From Actinacidiphila sp. DG2A-62 (GTDB lineage: Bacteria; Actinomycetota; Actinomycetes; Streptomycetales; Streptomycetaceae): a DNA stretch of 64,000 nucleotides. Below, in pieces: positions 10,153 to 18,369 of this stretch (position 1 is the first letter of the stretch; every line of letters begins with the position of its first letter). A model generated the notes under the pieces. The model saw only the letters and a list, made by a program, of their open reading frames with translations, made no database searches and was not told where the DNA came from. The position numbers were made by a program, and so were the translations under genes. The stretch is taken from positions 7,144,001 through 7,208,000 of the forward strand of contig NZ_JAYMGI010000002.1 of the NCBI RefSeq assembly GCF_035825295.1, in the 5' to 3' direction.

Positions 10153-10904
10153 GCACCGCCTACGCCGCGCTGACCAGGGCCGCCTACCTGGCCTCGGTGC
10201 GCGACCGCACCACGGTCTTCTTCACCTTCGCCTTCCCGCTGGTCTTCCTGCTCGTCTTCGGCCTGCTCTTCCGCGACCAGACGGTCAACGACGGCCTGCC
10301 GTACATCAACTACACGGCGCCGGGCGTGCTGTCCTGGGGCGTCGGCAACGCCGCGCTGTTCGGGCCCGCCTTCGCGCTGATGCACTGGCGGCGCGACGAC
10401 ATCCTGCGGCTGGTGTGGCGCACGCCGACGCCGCTGCCGACCGTGCTCGGCTCCCGGTTCGCGGTCGCCGTCGGCACCGGCCTCGTGCAGGCGGTGCTCT
10501 TCACCGCCGTCGCGGTGCTGCCGGTGTTCGGGCTGCGGCTGTCCGGGGACTGGCCGCTGGCGCTGCCGCTGCTGGTGCTCGGCGTCACCGCGTTCCTCGC
10601 GATGGGCCTGGTCGTCGGCAGCCTCGCGGACACCCCGGAGGCGGTCGCCGCGATCGCCAACTGCGTGATGGTGCCGATGGCGTTCCTGTCCGGCGCCTTC
10701 TACCCCGCGGACCTGCTGCCCGGCTGGATCAGGACGCTGTCCTGGATCTTCCCGCTGCGGTACCTCGACCACGGGCTGACCAACGTCCTCGCCGGGCGTG
10801 CCGATCTCGGGCCGCTGGCCCTGGACTGCCTGGGACTCGCCGGCTTCGCCGCGGTCTTCGGCCTGATCGCCGCCCGCACCTTCCGCTGGAGCAACCGGAC
10901 ATGA
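10149..10904 (+). CDS. ABC-2 type transporter permease of the RiPP cluster
   Basis: Membrane permease of 251 aa with about six hydrophobic segments and an ABC-2 family layout; MVPMAFLSGAFYPADLLPGW near residue 175 matches the conserved loop before the last helices. It overlaps the fused ATPase gene by ATGA and its own stop overlaps the next ATG, so it sits inside one translationally coupled operon. Role by context: export of, or self-immunity to, the modified peptide. Confidence 0.88.
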   Translation: MSTAYAALTRAAYLASVRDRTTVFFTFAFPLVFLLVFGLLFRDQTVNDGLPYINYTAPGVLSWGVGNAALFGPAFALMHWRRDDILRLVWRTPTPLPTVLGSRFAVAVGTGLVQAVLFTAVAVLPVFGLRLSGDWPLALPLLVLGVTAFLAMGLVVGSLADTPEAVAAIANCVMVPMAFLSGAFYPADLLPGWIRTLSWIFPLRYLDHGLTNVLAGRADLGPLALDCLGLAGFAAVFGLIAARTFRWSNRT

Positions 10905-13131
10905 CCCTGGACACGGTTCATCCCCCGGCCGGAGCGGCCGCGTCGCCCGAGCCGGGCGGGGCGCCCGCGTCGCCCGAGCCGGGCGGTGCGCTCGGCGCGC
11001 TCGGGCCGCTTGAGGCCGCGGGCCTCGACCTCCAGCGGCGGCTGGCGCTGCGCGCCGCGCGGGCCGGCCTGCCGGCACCCGCCGTGGCCGTCCTCGGCGC
11101 GTACGACGTGCTGCGGCCCGAGCCGCCCGACCGGGCGCGGCACCGCGCCGCGGCGGTCGTCCACCTCACGCCCGACGCGGTGCTGGTCGGGCCATGGGGC
11201 CCCGGGTCGTACGCGGCGACGACTCCGGCGCCGGCCGCGGCCCCCGCGGACGGTGGTCCTGCTTCCGACGATGCCGACCCGCGCGGCGCCGCTCCCACAG
11301 CGGCGGGCGATCCGGCTGCCGGGCGCGCGGCGGACGGCGACCCGGCCGGTGGCGCTCCGGGCGCCTGCGGGGTGTGCCTCGGGGTGCGCTGGCAGCGGCT
11401 GCGGACCCGGACCGAGCGCGAGGCGCTGGAGACCGGGCAGGACGTGACCGCGGCGGGCCGCTGGCCGGTGCTGCCCGACTACACCGCGGACGCCGTATGG
11501 GCCCTGTACGCCTGGGCGTTCGGGGACGACGCGGGCGGCACGCGACTCGGCGGCGCGGGCGGCAGCGCCGCGCAGTCTGGCGGCGCGGCGAGCGGCGGGC
11601 GCGGCCGGTCGGCCGGGCGGTCCGAACCGACCGGCGCCGACGCCGCGTTGCCGAAGGTCACCCGCTACGACCTGGAGACCGGCCTGATCGGCACCGTGCC
11701 GCTGCTCGCGGAACCGCTCTGCCCGCACCACCAACCGCCCGCGGAGGAAGGCACGGTGACGCTCCAATCGCGGGAGAAGCCGGCCCCGGCCGCTACCGGC
11801 TGCGTTCGCCGGGCGGCTACCCCTTGCCCACCGCAGCGCTCGCGAACCAGGTCTGCGGCGTGCTCGGCGCGGGCACCTGGAACGACATCACGTCGCCGAC
11901 GACCGCGCCGGTGGCCGGCACGGTGTTCATGCGCGGCTACGCGGGGCTGACCGACGTCACCTGGAGCGGCCAGGCCAACTCCTTCGCGGCCAGCCGCGAC
12001 CTGGCGTTCCTCGAAGGGCTGGAACGCTACGCCGGCACCCACCGCCGCTCGCCGCGCGGCCTGGTCACCGCGTCGTACGACAACCTCGGGGACCGCGCGC
12101 TGGACCCGCGCGCATGCGGCCTCTACACGGCCGAGACGTACGCCGCGGACCCGATGCTCGCGCCGTTCGACCCCGCCCGTCCGATCCCCTGGGTGCGCGG
12201 GCACTCGCTGCGCGACGACCGGCCGCTGCTGGTGCCGGCCCGGCTGGTCTACTACAGCGCCGGCACCGACGCCGACCACTTCGTCTTCGAGTGCTCCAAC
12301 GGCTGCGCGACCGGCAGCTGCCTGGAGGAGGCGGTCCTCTTCGGCCTGCTCGAACTCATCGAGCGCGACGCCTTCCTCAACGGCTGGTACGGCGACGCGC
12401 CCCTGCCCGAGATCGACCTCGCCAGCTGCGACAGCCCGGTGATCCGCGCGATGACCGACCGCGCCGCGCTGTGCGGCTACGACGTGCACGTCTACGACAA
12501 CCGCGTCGACCTGCCGGTGCCGGTGGTCACCGGGCTGGCGGTGCGCCGCGACGAGGGGCCGGGCACGCTGGCCTTCGCCGCGGGCGCGGCACTCGACCCG
12601 GAGACGGCCGTGGAGTCCGCGGTGTCCGAGATCCTCACCTACCTCCCGCACCTGCCCCGCCAGGTCGCCGAGCGGCCTGCCGAACTGGAGGCGATGGCCG
12701 AGGACTTCGGCCTGGTCCGCCGACTCCCGGACCACGCGGCGCTGTTCGGGCTGCCGCGGATGAAGGAGCACGTGCGCGGTTATCTGGAGCCGCCCGCCGT
12801 ACGGTCGTTGGCCGACACCTACGCCGCGTGGGAGCGCACCGGCCGGCCGCGCGGCACCGATCTGCGCGAGGACGTGCTGGCGGTGCGCGACGCGCTGACG
12901 GACGCGGGCTTCGACGTGATCGTGGTCGACCAGACCACGCCCGAGCAGCGCCGGGCCGGTCTGCACACGGTGTGCACCATCGTGCCGGGGCTGCTGCCCA
13001 TCGACTTCGGCTGGGCGCGGCAGCGGGCGCTGACCATGCCGCGGCTGCTGACCGCGCAGCGGCGCGGGGGACTGCGCGACCGGGACCTGCGCGAGGACGA
13101 ACTGCGGCGCGTGCCGCACCCGTTCCCGTGA
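10901..13131 (+). CDS. Second TOMM leader-binding/YcaO fusion, apparent -1 frameshift at 11784-11787
   Basis: Second cyclodehydratase paralogue, about 743 aa when repaired. ATG 10901 overlaps the permease stop. The N-terminal part has CGVC at about residue 158 in the docking region. The YcaO part has EGLERYAG, NGCATG, ELIERDAF and ends RVPHPFP. The N-terminal frame passes ...QSREKPAP and the rest continues one frame back as GRYRLRSPGGYPLPT; one extra C in CCCC at 11784-11787 rejoins them. The second zinc pair is odd: CPHH replaces the CPVC seen in the first paralogue. It carries long Gly/Ala/Asp-rich inserts. Two YcaOs suggest separate substrates (for example Cys versus Ser/Thr) or an obligate pair. 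Confidence 0.82.
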
Positions 13132-13157
13132 GGCGGGCCCGACGCGGGCCGGAACGC

Positions 13158-13201
13158 CCGAAGGGTCCGCGGGCCGGGGAGCCGGCCGGCGGACCCTTCG
13201 G
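13158..13201. terminator. Bidirectional hairpin terminator between YcaO and precursor genes
   Basis: A 13-bp inverted repeat, CCGAAGGGTCCGC and GCGGACCCTTCGG, encloses an 18-nt GC-rich loop. It lies between the convergent ends of the YcaO gene and the precursor gene, where a two-way terminator is expected. There is no U-tract, as is common in Streptomyces. Confidence 0.7.
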
Positions 13202-13229
13202 TCCCAGCGGTGGAACAGATGGAGCGGGG

Positions 13230-13418
13230 TCAGGCGGTGCAGCTCGTCGTGCTGGTGGTGCTCGAGCAGGTGCTGGTGCTGGAGCAGCTGGTCGACGAGC
13301 CGAGCATGACCTCGCTCGCGTCGGAGTAGTCGGTGATCTCGAACGTCTCGGACTCCAGCTCCAGGATCTCCTGGGCGAGGGAGGCGAGCGGAGTGTCCAG
13401 CTTGGAGATGTCAGCCAT
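13230..13418 (-). CDS. RiPP precursor peptide with Ser/Thr/Cys-only core
   Basis: 62-aa peptide. ATG at 13418 is preceded by GAAGGAG with a 5-nt spacer, a strong RBS. The leader is acidic (LELESETFEITDYSDASEV), resembling leaders of thiopeptide and other TOMM precursors. From residue 41 to the end, 21 of 22 residues are Ser (10), Thr (8) or Cys (3), closing with Ala. If cleavage is after residue 43 the core is SCSSTSTCSSTTSTTSCTA, starting with the Ser-Cys pair seen in most thiopeptide cores. It is convergent to the modifying operon and has its own upstream control region. The exact leader/core boundary is inferred. Confidence 0.88.
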   Translation of the reverse strand: MADISKLDTPLASLAQEILELESETFEITDYSDASEVMLGSSTSCSSTSTCSSTTSTTSCTA

Positions 13419-13445
13419 GGTGACTCCTTCTCGGCGGGTCGAATT

Positions 13446-13467
13446 CCGGCAGGCCGCCGCCTGCCGG
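13446..13467 (-). promoter_or_regulatory. Hairpin in the precursor 5' leader
   Basis: Perfect 9-bp arms CCGGCAGGC and GCCTGCCGG around a CGCC tetraloop, lying between the likely promoter and the RBS of the precursor gene. It could stabilise or attenuate a short, abundant mRNA; function is not shown. Confidence 0.45.
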
Positions 13468-13498
13468 CTGCAGCGGCCCACCTCGGGCCGCGATCCCC

Positions 13499-13554
13499 TT
13501 TCTACGCGCGTCCACTGGCACATCCGCTGGCCGATCGCTGTCACATCGCTGTCA
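13499..13554 (-). promoter_or_regulatory. Candidate precursor promoter with two direct repeats
   Basis: On the minus strand a -10-like TAGAAA (13499-13504) lies about 80 nt before the precursor start. About 30 bp further upstream, TGACAGCGAT occurs twice with starts 11 bp apart (13545-13554 and 13534-13543), i.e. one helical turn. No good -35 is visible, which fits activator-dependent initiation. Spacing of one turn is typical of SARP or similar activators; the identity is inference. Confidence 0.45.
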
Positions 13555-13657
13555 CCCCTGCGCGGGGTGCTGCTGTCGTGAACGCTGCGGCGGGCGGCGG
13601 TGGCGGCGGTGGCGCGGGTGCGGTGGACGCGGTGAACGCGGAGAGAGGGGTGCGACT

Positions 13658-14986
13658 GTGGCGGAAGAGGGCGTGGTGACGGCGGGCGCGGCGGTCGGGG
13701 CGGACGCGGTCGGCGGCGAGGTGCTCGCGGAGGCCGCGCGCCTGTACGCCGAGGTGCACCGCGAGCCGGAACTGTCGGGGGCGGAGGAGCGGACCGCGGC
13801 ACGCTTCGGGGACCGGCTGCGCACCGCGGGGTACGAGGTCGCCACCGGCGTCGGCGGCCACGGCGTGGTGGGCGTGCTGCGCCGCGGTGAGGGCCCGACC
13901 GTGCTGCTGCGGGCCGAACTCGACGCGCTCCCGGTGCGCGAGGCCACCGGGCTGCCGTACGCGAGCACGGTCACCGAGCCCGTACCGGTGATGCACGCGT
14001 GCGGCCACGACGCGCACCTCGCCTGCGTGGCCGGCGCCGCGCACGCCCTGGCCGCGGACGCCGGCGGCTGGCGCGGCACGCTCGTGGTGGTCGGCCAGCC
14101 GGCCGAGGAGACGCTGACCGGGGCCGCCGCGATGCTCGCCGACGGCCTCTACGAGCGGTTCCCCGCGCCCGGCGTGGTGCTCGCGCAGCACACCGTGCCG
14201 CTGCCCGCGGGCATGGTCGCGCACACCGAGGGCCCGCTGCTGGCGGCGAGCGCGACGGTCGAGGTGGTGCTGCACGGCCGCGGCGGCCACGCGTCCGCGC
14301 CGCACCTGGCCGTCGACCCGGTGGTGGCCGCGGCGGCGCTGGTGCTGCGGCTGCAGACGATCGTCTCCCGCGAGACCGGACCGGGCGAGCCGCTGGTCCT
14401 GACCGTGGGGTCGCTGCACGCGGGCGGCGCGGGGAACGTCATCCCGGAGTCGGCCGTGCTGGAGGTGACGCTCCGGGCGTTCGCGCCGCGGACGCTGGAC
14501 CGGGCGCTGGCCGCGGTGCGGCGCATCGTCCACGCGGAGGCGGCGGCCTCCGGCGCGGACCGCGACCCGGAGGTCCGCGAGGTGGCGCGGTCCGCGGCCA
14601 CGGTCAACGATCCGGTGGCGGGGGCCGCGGTGCGGCGGGCCCACGAGCGCGCGTTCGGGGCCCGGCGGGTGACGCGCTGGCAGCCGTCGACGGCCACGGA
14701 GGACTTTCCGCTGCTCGGGCCGGCCGGCGAGCACCTGCACGGCGTGGCCGGCATCCGCAGCGCGTACTGGATGCTCGGCTCGGTCGGCCCCGAGCAGTGG
14801 GCCGCCGCCGGCGCCACCGCGGCGCAGCGCCTGGCCGCCCTCCCGGCCAACCACTCCCCGCGCTTTCGCCCCCACCCCCGCCTGACTCTCACCACCGGCA
14901 TCCAGGCGATGACGGCGGCGGCCCGCACCCACTTGGCCGCCGTCGACGCGGAATCCCCCGTCCCGCAGCGCCCCCCCACTTTCTAG
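13658..14986 (+). CDS. M20-family amidohydrolase/peptidase
   Basis: Zinc-dependent M20D-type amidohydrolase of 442 aa, cytosolic, likely acting on an amide or N-acyl amino acid. Motifs: RAELDALPVRE (about residue 87), HACGHDAHL (about 111), GQPAEE (about 147) and the dimerisation-domain HGRGGHASAP (about 207). GTG 13658 follows GAGAGAGGGG by about 7 nt. It lies divergent from the RiPP precursor and may be a tailoring or leader-processing enzyme of the cluster, or the first gene outside it; nothing in the sequence decides. The C-terminus has a Pro/His-rich stretch. Confidence 0.85.
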   Translation: MAEEGVVTAGAAVGADAVGGEVLAEAARLYAEVHREPELSGAEERTAARFGDRLRTAGYEVATGVGGHGVVGVLRRGEGPTVLLRAELDALPVREATGLPYASTVTEPVPVMHACGHDAHLACVAGAAHALAADAGGWRGTLVVVGQPAEETLTGAAAMLADGLYERFPAPGVVLAQHTVPLPAGMVAHTEGPLLAASATVEVVLHGRGGHASAPHLAVDPVVAAAALVLRLQTIVSRETGPGEPLVLTVGSLHAGGAGNVIPESAVLEVTLRAFAPRTLDRALAAVRRIVHAEAAASGADRDPEVREVARSAATVNDPVAGAAVRRAHERAFGARRVTRWQPSTATEDFPLLGPAGEHLHGVAGIRSAYWMLGSVGPEQWAAAGATAAQRLAALPANHSPRFRPHPRLTLTTGIQAMTAAARTHLAAVDAESPVPQRPPTF

Positions 14987-15288
14987 CCGAGACCGCGCCC
15001 CCGTCCCCGGCGCCCCGGCGCCCCGCCTCCCTGGCCCTGGCCGAGGTGCGCCCGTGCGGGCGGGCCGCGAACGGTGGGGCCCCGCCCGGGTCATCACCCG
15101 TGCGCTCGGCTCCGGGTTCCCGGCCCTGGTCGCAGGGGATGCGGGGCCGGGGTGGGCGCCCGGGCCGCGGGGGCGTCTGCGGCCGGGCCGGTGGCTGGGG
15201 TCTCGGCTATCGTCGGCTCGGGTCCTCCGCGGGGGAGGGCTGACCGATCGGCGCGGGTGGTGCCCGTGCCGCCGCCGTGGGGGCCGTG
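14987..15288. other. Intergenic region, no gene seen
   Basis: About 300 bp of GC-rich sequence. No convincing small gene or strong hairpin. A TATCGT near 15208 could be a -10 for the downstream two-gene unit, but no matching -35 is clear. Confidence 0.4.
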
Positions 15289-15552
15289 ATGAGACTGAGG
15301 CTGGAGTTCACGACCGAGCCGTTCGACCTGGAGGAGCCGCCCGCGCACGCGGTGGCGGCGCGCGAGGTGGTCGAGGGCGGCACCCTGGACGCGGTGGACG
15401 TCGGGCCGTTCGGCAACACGGCCGAGGGTTCGGCGGACGCCGTGGTGGCCGCGGTCGGCGAGGTGCTCCGCAGCAGCCTCGCGGCGGGCGCGACCCGCGT
15501 GTCGTTGCAGGTCAACGTGCTCCCCGACGCCTCAGCCGAGACCCCGCGATGA
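15289..15552 (+). CDS. YkoF/MTH1187-like small thiamine-binding-fold protein
   Basis: 87-aa protein, MRLRLEFTTEPFDLEE..., with GPFGNTAEG and a C-terminal strand SLQVNVL. The layout resembles the thiamine/HMP-binding YkoF-like ferredoxin fold. ATG 15289 is preferred over in-frame GTG 15277 because GGGGG lies 5 nt before it. It overlaps the next gene (ATGA), so it is co-translated with the HTH regulator and probably works with it. Ligand unknown. Confidence 0.6.
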   Translation: MRLRLEFTTEPFDLEEPPAHAVAAREVVEGGTLDAVDVGPFGNTAEGSADAVVAAVGEVLRSSLAAGATRVSLQVNVLPDASAETPR

Positions 15553-16334
15553 GCCCCGCGGACCACCCGGACGGCCGGGACCGCACGGGCGGCCCCGACG
15601 GCCCGCAAGTGCCGGGCCGCACGCAAACGCCGGGCCGCCCGCAAGCGCCGGACCACAGAGCCCCGGACCACACAGCCCCGGACCACACGGAAGCGCCGGG
15701 CCGCGGAGCCGCCGGGGCCCGGGCGGGCGCGCAGGGCGGCGCGGGTACGCGGGACCGGTCGGGCGCTCAGGGCTCCGCCGACGCGCAAGGCCGCGCGGAC
15801 GACCCCCCGCGCGGCGGCGGCCCGAACGACGACTTTCCCGCCGAGCCCGCGTCGACCGGCCCGGCGTCGACCGGCCGCGTGCGGGCGAAGGCGGGCACCC
15901 CCGCGCCCGCCGGGGCGGACCCGGCTGCCGGGGGAGCCCCCGTGACCTCGCCGGAGGCGACCGTCGCGCCCGCCCACCCCCTCGCCGACGCCGTCAGGCC
16001 GCTCGCGGACGCGATGGGCGCCTCGCTGCTCCCGCCGGAGCAGGCCCGCGGCGACGACGTCGTGCTCAGCTGGGAGGGCCGCGAGGTGGTCGCCGTGCGG
16101 CTGCCGCATCTCGCGGATTCGCTGGAGCACATCCTCGCCGACCTCCGGCGCCGGCACGGCCCGCTCGCGGAGCTGGGGCGCAAGGAGAAGCAGACGGTTG
16201 TACGCATCCTGGAGGAGCGCGGCGCGTTCTCGGTGCGGCACGGGGTGGAGACGGTCGCCTCCGCGCTCGGCGTCAGCCGCTTCACCGTCTACAACTACCT
16301 GAACAGGGAGAACGCGGCCCGCGGCGGCGAATGA
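15549..16334 (+). CDS. HTH transcriptional regulator (YheO/DauR-type C-terminal HTH)
   Basis: The C-terminal 60 residues, RKEKQTVVRILEERGAF then VETVASALGVSRFTVYNYLNR, form a YheO/DauR-type HTH. Before it is a short conserved region (LLPPEQARGDDVVLSWEGRE). The first about 145 residues are Pro/Gly/Ala-rich with repeated PGR and PDH(R/T)APDH units and look disordered; a start within this tail cannot be excluded. The 4-nt overlap with the upstream gene supports 15549. It lies immediately before the urate operon and could contribute to its control. Confidence 0.7.
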   Translation: MSPADHPDGRDRTGGPDGPQVPGRTQTPGRPQAPDHRAPDHTAPDHTEAPGRGAAGARAGAQGGAGTRDRSGAQGSADAQGRADDPPRGGGPNDDFPAEPASTGPASTGRVRAKAGTPAPAGADPAAGGAPVTSPEATVAPAHPLADAVRPLADAMGASLLPPEQARGDDVVLSWEGREVVAVRLPHLADSLEHILADLRRRHGPLAELGRKEKQTVVRILEERGAFSVRHGVETVASALGVSRFTVYNYLNRENAARGGE

Positions 16335-16370
16335 GCGCGAACCCCGCGCGACACGCGCCGACCCGGATCT

Positions 16371-16411
16371 TCAACAAACTGTTGACGTTGGGTCGCGGCG
16401 GCTCGTAGCTT
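16371..16411 (+). promoter_or_regulatory. uraD promoter with AllR-like operator
   Basis: -35 TTGACG (16382-16387), 18-bp spacer, -10 TAGCTT (16406-16411). The dyad TCAACA-AAC-TGTTGA (16371-16385) overlaps the -35, so a bound repressor would block polymerase. The coding GTG is 7 nt after the -10, implying a leaderless or almost leaderless mRNA. A matching dyad precedes allB. Confidence 0.7.
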
Positions 16412-16417
16412 GCGAGG

Positions 16418-17443
16418 GTGACTTCCAGCACATCGCCGGGTCTCGCCCGGCTCAACGACGCCGCCGCCCCGGCGGCCGCACAACTGCTGCGCGAGGTGTG
16501 CGGGAGCACCGCGTGGTGCGCCGCGGTGGCCGCCGGCCGCCCGTACGCGGACCTCGCCGGACTGCTCGCGGCGAGCGACGCGGCCATGGCGGCGCTCACC
16601 GCCGCCGACCTCGCCGAGGCGATGGCGGCGCACCCGCCGATCGGCCGCCCGGCGCCCGGCGACCCGGCCTCCGCGCGCGAGCAGAGTGGCGTCGGCGACG
16701 CCGAGCGCGCCGAACTGCTCCGGCTCAACGCGGAGTACCAGCAGGCCCACGGCCACGTGTTCCTGATCCGCGCCGCCGGCCGCACCGGCGCGCAGATGCT
16801 CGCCGCGCTCAAGGGGCGCATCGGCAACGACCCCGACACCGAACGGGAGATCGTCCGCACCGAACTCGCCGGGATCAACCGGATCAGGCTCACCCGCCTG
16901 GCCGGCGCGGCGGCCGAGCCCGAGACCGCGCAGACCCCCGCGGCTGCCGATGCCGCCGCGACCCCCGACGCCACCACCCCCACCGCCTCCGTCTCCACGC
17001 ACATCCTCGACACCAGCCGCGGCCGGCCCGCCCCCGGCGTGGACGTCACGCTGTCGGTCCGCGCCGGCGCCACCGCGCCCTGGACCGTGCTCGGCGCCGG
17101 CACGACCGACGCCGACGGCCGCTGCGCCGACCTGCCCGCGCCGCCCGAGGGGACCACCCACGTCCGGCTGGACTTCGCCGTCGAGCCGTACCTCGCCCGC
17201 ACCCGTCACGCCACCGACCCGCGCACCCGCCCCGCCACCGATCCCCGCCCCCACACCGCGACCGACACCCGTACCAGCCCAGCCGAGGCCCAGCAGGACG
17301 CCCCCCGCACGGACTCCGGTCCAAGGGACAGCGGCGTGTTCTTCCCGGAGGTGGCGGTCGTCTTCGCCGTCGCCGCGGGCGAGCACTTCCATGTGCCGCT
17401 GCTGCTCAATCCGTTCGGCTACTCCGTTTACCGAGGGAGCTAA
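16418..17443 (+). CDS. uraD: UraD-UraH fusion: OHCU decarboxylase + HIU hydrolase
   Basis: Bifunctional 341-aa enzyme completing urate oxidation to S-allantoin. Residues about 1-165 are the 2-oxo-4-hydroxy-4-carboxy-5-ureidoimidazoline decarboxylase (HPPIG near 70, SAREQ near 87, NAEYQQAHGHVFLIRAAGR). Residues about 188-341 are the transthyretin-like 5-hydroxyisourate hydrolase (STHILDTSRGRPAPGVDV, ending in the signature YSVYRGS). The order matches plant allantoin synthase; in many Streptomyces these are separate genes. A roughly 45-residue Thr/Asp/Arg/Pro-rich insert (TDPRTRPATDPRPHTATDT...) interrupts the hydrolase before FFPEVAV. The GTG start at 16418 lies right after the -10, with only GAGG before it. 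It is followed 5 nt later by uricase. Confidence 0.87.
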   Translation: MTSSTSPGLARLNDAAAPAAAQLLREVCGSTAWCAAVAAGRPYADLAGLLAASDAAMAALTAADLAEAMAAHPPIGRPAPGDPASAREQSGVGDAERAELLRLNAEYQQAHGHVFLIRAAGRTGAQMLAALKGRIGNDPDTEREIVRTELAGINRIRLTRLAGAAAEPETAQTPAAADAAATPDATTPTASVSTHILDTSRGRPAPGVDVTLSVRAGATAPWTVLGAGTTDADGRCADLPAPPEGTTHVRLDFAVEPYLARTRHATDPRTRPATDPRPHTATDTRTSPAEAQQDAPRTDSGPRDSGVFFPEVAVVFAVAAGEHFHVPLLLNPFGYSVYRGS

Positions 17444-17448
17444 GCCCG

Positions 17449-18357
17449 ATGACCGCCGCACCCCGGCCTGCCGCCGCCCGCACCACGTATCTCGGCCAGA
17501 ACCAGTACGGCAAGGCGGAGAACCGCGTCGTCCGCGTCACGCGCGACGGCGCCACCCACCGCATCAAGGACCTCAACGTCTCGGTCGCGCTGTCCGGCGA
17601 CATGGACGAGGTGCACTACTCCGGGTCCAACGCCAGCGTGCTGCCGACCGACACCACCAAGAACACCGTGTTCGCCTTCGCCAAGGAGCACGGCATCGAC
17701 TCCGCCGAGGACTTCGGCCTGCGCCTGGCCCGGCACTTCGTCACCAGCCAGCCGCAGATCCACCGCGCCCGGATCCGCGTCGAGGAGTACGCCTGGCAGC
17801 GCATCGGCGACACCGGCCACTCCTTCGCCCGCACCGGCCAGGAGACCCGCACCACCGAGGTCACCGTCGACGGCCAGGGCGTCCAGGTGATCTCGGGGCT
17901 GAAGGACCTGGTGGTGCTCAACACCACCGACTCGGAGTTCTGGGGCTACGCCAAGGACCGGTACACCACGCTGAAGGAGGCGTACGACCGCATCCTGGCC
18001 ACCGAGGTCACCGCGCGCTGGCGGTTCGGCTGGACCGGCGACGAGGCCGCCGTGCCGGACTGGGAGGACTCCTACGCCCAGGCGCGCCGCCATCTGCTGG
18101 AGGCGTTCGCCGACACGTACTCGCTGTCGTTGCAGCAGACCCTGTACGCGATGGGCACGCGGGTGATCGAAGGGCAGCCGGGCATCGACGAGATCCGCCT
18201 GTCGCTACCGAACAAGCACCACTTCCTGGTGGACCTGGAGCCCTTCGGGCTGGAGAACGACAACGAGGTCTACATCGCCGCCGACCGGCCGTACGGGCTG
18301 ATCGAGGGAACCGTGCTGCGCGACGGCGCGCAGCCCCGCATCCCGGTGACGGACTGA
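17449..18357 (+). CDS. pucL: Factor-independent urate hydroxylase (uricase)
   Basis: Cofactor-free uricase of 302 aa that oxidises urate to 5-hydroxyisourate, feeding the fusion enzyme encoded just upstream. Motifs: NQYGKAENRVVRV (catalytic Lys region), LPTDTTKN (Thr-Asp of the active site, about residue 65), IHRARIRVEEYAW, and NKHHFLVDL with the catalytic His near 248. Length is normal for one uricase chain. ATG 17449 is 5 nt after the previous stop; GAGGGAGC precedes it. Same transcript as uraD. Confidence 0.95.
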   Translation: MTAAPRPAAARTTYLGQNQYGKAENRVVRVTRDGATHRIKDLNVSVALSGDMDEVHYSGSNASVLPTDTTKNTVFAFAKEHGIDSAEDFGLRLARHFVTSQPQIHRARIRVEEYAWQRIGDTGHSFARTGQETRTTEVTVDGQGVQVISGLKDLVVLNTTDSEFWGYAKDRYTTLKEAYDRILATEVTARWRFGWTGDEAAVPDWEDSYAQARRHLLEAFADTYSLSLQQTLYAMGTRVIEGQPGIDEIRLSLPNKHHFLVDLEPFGLENDNEVYIAADRPYGLIEGTVLRDGAQPRIPVTD

Positions 18358-18369
18358 GGAGGCCCCGCC

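Noticed and set aside
11784..11787. Programmed ribosomal frameshifting at the C-run
   Set aside because: No slippery heptamer or downstream structure of the usual kind, and the same string breaks unrelated genes such as an ABC ATPase and a membrane protein.
13658..14986. Calling the M20 enzyme the leader peptidase of the RiPP
   Set aside because: M20D enzymes mostly hydrolyse small N-acyl amino acids; context alone is not enough, and the M50 fusion is a better protease candidate.
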